DNA from: Limnohabitans sp. DM1
GTDB lineage: Bacteria > Pseudomonadota > Gammaproteobacteria > Burkholderiales > Burkholderiaceae_C
Assembly: GCF_001269385.1 (NCBI RefSeq)
Contig: NZ_CXOO01000048.1
Span: forward strand, 66 to 64,065
Direction: 5' to 3'
DNA: 64,000 nt
Shown: positions 63,019 to 64,000 of the stretch, in pieces
Position numbering within the stretch: position 1 is the first letter of the stretch
Layout of the letters: every line of letters starts with the position of its first letter
The notes under the pieces: model-generated
Database searches by the model: none
What the model was told of the DNA's origin: nothing
What the model saw: only the letters and a program-made list of their open reading frames with translations
Translations under genes and position numbers: made by a program

Positions 63019-64000
63019 TCACCGTTCACCCAGCAAAGGCGAGCGCCCTATCTTGTTTGTTTCCGCTGCCAGCTTCGGCGGCGCAGAAAACCCCTCAAAC
63101 GCATCGCTGGCCGCCCAGTCTCCCACGGCATACACGCGTTGATCGCGCAGGCCCTGAACGCCTTCGGCCCAAGCCAGCAGCATGCGTTTGCCAATGTCTT
63201 CAAAGCCGGGGTGGTCGGTCATGGCTTGGCGCACATCGCGGCCCACGTCGGCCACGGCGTCGCTGATGGCTTGCACCATGTGCAGCTGTTCTTTGGGCTG
63301 GATGCCGAAGGTGGCGGCGATGAACTTTTGCAGGTTCTTGCCGGGCAGCCAGGTTTTTTTGCCCATGAATCCAATGCCCGGCGGGTTGTGCTGAAAGCCC
63401 GCATACACGCTGGTGGTCAGCATGTCGTAGGTGGGCGACAGGTGAACGTCGGCGCGGCTGGTGTAGAGCAGGGCCAGGTTTTTGGCGTGGCAGTCGGCGT
63501 TGCGCAGTGCATAGGTCAGCAGCAAGGTGTTGGCCAGTTGGCGAAAGGTCTCCAGCCGCTGCGGTCCGGGCACATGGTCGCGCACAGCTTTGGCGATGCG
63601 CTCCCAAGTGGTGTCGTATTTGGCGGCAGGGCGCAGGCCCAGCAGGCTGCAAAAGTCTTCCATGCCCCAGTGGGGCTGGCCGTGCTCGTCCACATCAAAG
63701 AGGTGCACCACCAGGGCTTGACCGTCGTTGGACACTTGCGTGTGAGCCGTGGGCATGATGCGCCGCGCCACTTGCATGCACAGGTGTTCGTTCAAGGCCA
63801 CAAAGGGCAGCCGGGCGCTGGAGCCTTTGACGATGTGCCGTCGGGTGATCAGGCTGGCTTTGGGGTTGGAGCCGAGTGGCTGGGCTTCTTCCGTTTGCGC
63901 GTCCAAAAACTTGGGCACCACGCCCGACACGCCGCTGGTGGCGTGTTCGCGCACCAGCGCGGCAAAGGCGGCTTCGGAGTTGTCGCCCTTGAGCAGCGCA
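63019..64000 (-). CDS. HipA-family Ser/Thr kinase toxin (5' end outside window)
   Basis: The 327 visible codons give the C-terminal two thirds of a HipA protein. The subdomain SGVSGVVPKFL is followed by the ATP Lys in RHIVKGSS, the catalytic loop ALRNADCHAKNLAL and the metal site SPTYDMLTT. In E. coli HipA phosphorylates glutamyl-tRNA synthetase and is held by HipB. All catalytic residues appear intact. The HipB gene, if present, lies beyond the right edge. The gene is convergent with the type III-like res gene and completes a block of defence and addiction genes. Confidence 0.88.
   Translation of the reverse strand, partial: ALLKGDNSEAAFAALVREHATSGVSGVVPKFLDAQTEEAQPLGSNPKASLITRRHIVKGSSARLPFVALNEHLCMQVARRIMPTAHTQVSNDGQALVVHLFDVDEHGQPHWGMEDFCSLLGLRPAAKYDTTWERIAKAVRDHVPGPQRLETFRQLANTLLLTYALRNADCHAKNLALLYTSRADVHLSPTYDMLTTSVYAGFQHNPPGIGFMGKKTWLPGKNLQKFIAATFGIQPKEQLHMVQAISDAVADVGRDVRQAMTDHPGFEDIGKRMLLAWAEGVQGLRDQRVYAVGDWAASDAFEGFSAPPKLAAETNKIGRSPLLGER

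Overview
The window looks like a chromosomal segment of a high-GC betaproteobacterium, most likely Burkholderiales/Comamonadaceae. This is inferred from a topoisomerase III with an Ala/Lys-rich tail and a SWIB domain, two orphan Bug-type (TTT) solute-binding proteins, a five-step hut pathway using HutF and HutG, and several families of GTAG-type palindromic repeats. No rRNA or tRNA gene was seen.

Layout. 1-1.4 kb is debris: the 3' end of an insertion sequence, an AT-rich gene-free stretch, and a frameshifted stub of a TRAP small permease. 1.4-11 kb carries an IorAB-like molybdenum hydroxylase, an SMP-30 lactonase, a GST, birA, a SET-domain protein and topB-SWIB. 11.1-12.9 kb is an AT-richer ATPase/Toprim-like gene that resembles anti-phage OLD/PARIS proteins. 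13-23 kb holds an acyl-CoA synthetase, putA, a two-component system and an Lrp-family regulator; putA carries repeat elements inside its coding sequence. 23-26 kb has a RelE/Xre-type toxin-antitoxin pair, a 3-hydroxyisobutyrate dehydrogenase-like enzyme and a leucine-rich-repeat protein kinase.

26.2-37.5 kb is one long minus-strand histidine-utilisation unit. In transcription order it is an NMT1/TauA-type ABC importer (SBP, permease, ATPase), hutC, hutH, hutU, hutD, hutI, hutF, hutG. Two copies of an 11-bp GntR/HutC-like operator, in opposite orientation, lie in front of it, and a third exact copy overlaps the topB start. 38.3-55.4 kb is a plus-strand catabolic cluster for acyl-CoA intermediates: SDR, a DUF35-thiolase-like fusion, two acyl-CoA dehydrogenases, two Bug proteins, nitronate monooxygenase, acyl-CoA ligase, a MaoC/HTD2-type hydratase, a CaiB-type CoA transferase, MmgE/PrpD, a CitE-type lyase and a LysR regulator. 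The hydratase/CoA-transferase/lyase trio recalls mesaconate or itaconate conversion to acetyl-CoA plus pyruvate. 55.5-64 kb is a defence/addiction block: VapBC, a type III-like restriction-modification pair with an unusually large Mod, and a HipA kinase that runs off the right edge.

The most unusual signal is the repeat content. At least nine GTAGGAGC-type REPIN-like elements and three GTAGGTCGG-type tandem arrays are spread over the catabolic regions. All four intergenic tandem arrays have unit lengths divisible by three (90, 99, 123 and 171 bp), so they carry long open frames. The same repeats lie in frame inside putA, adding about 115 residues to the P5C dehydrogenase half, and a second repeat type adds about 32 residues to the proline dehydrogenase half.
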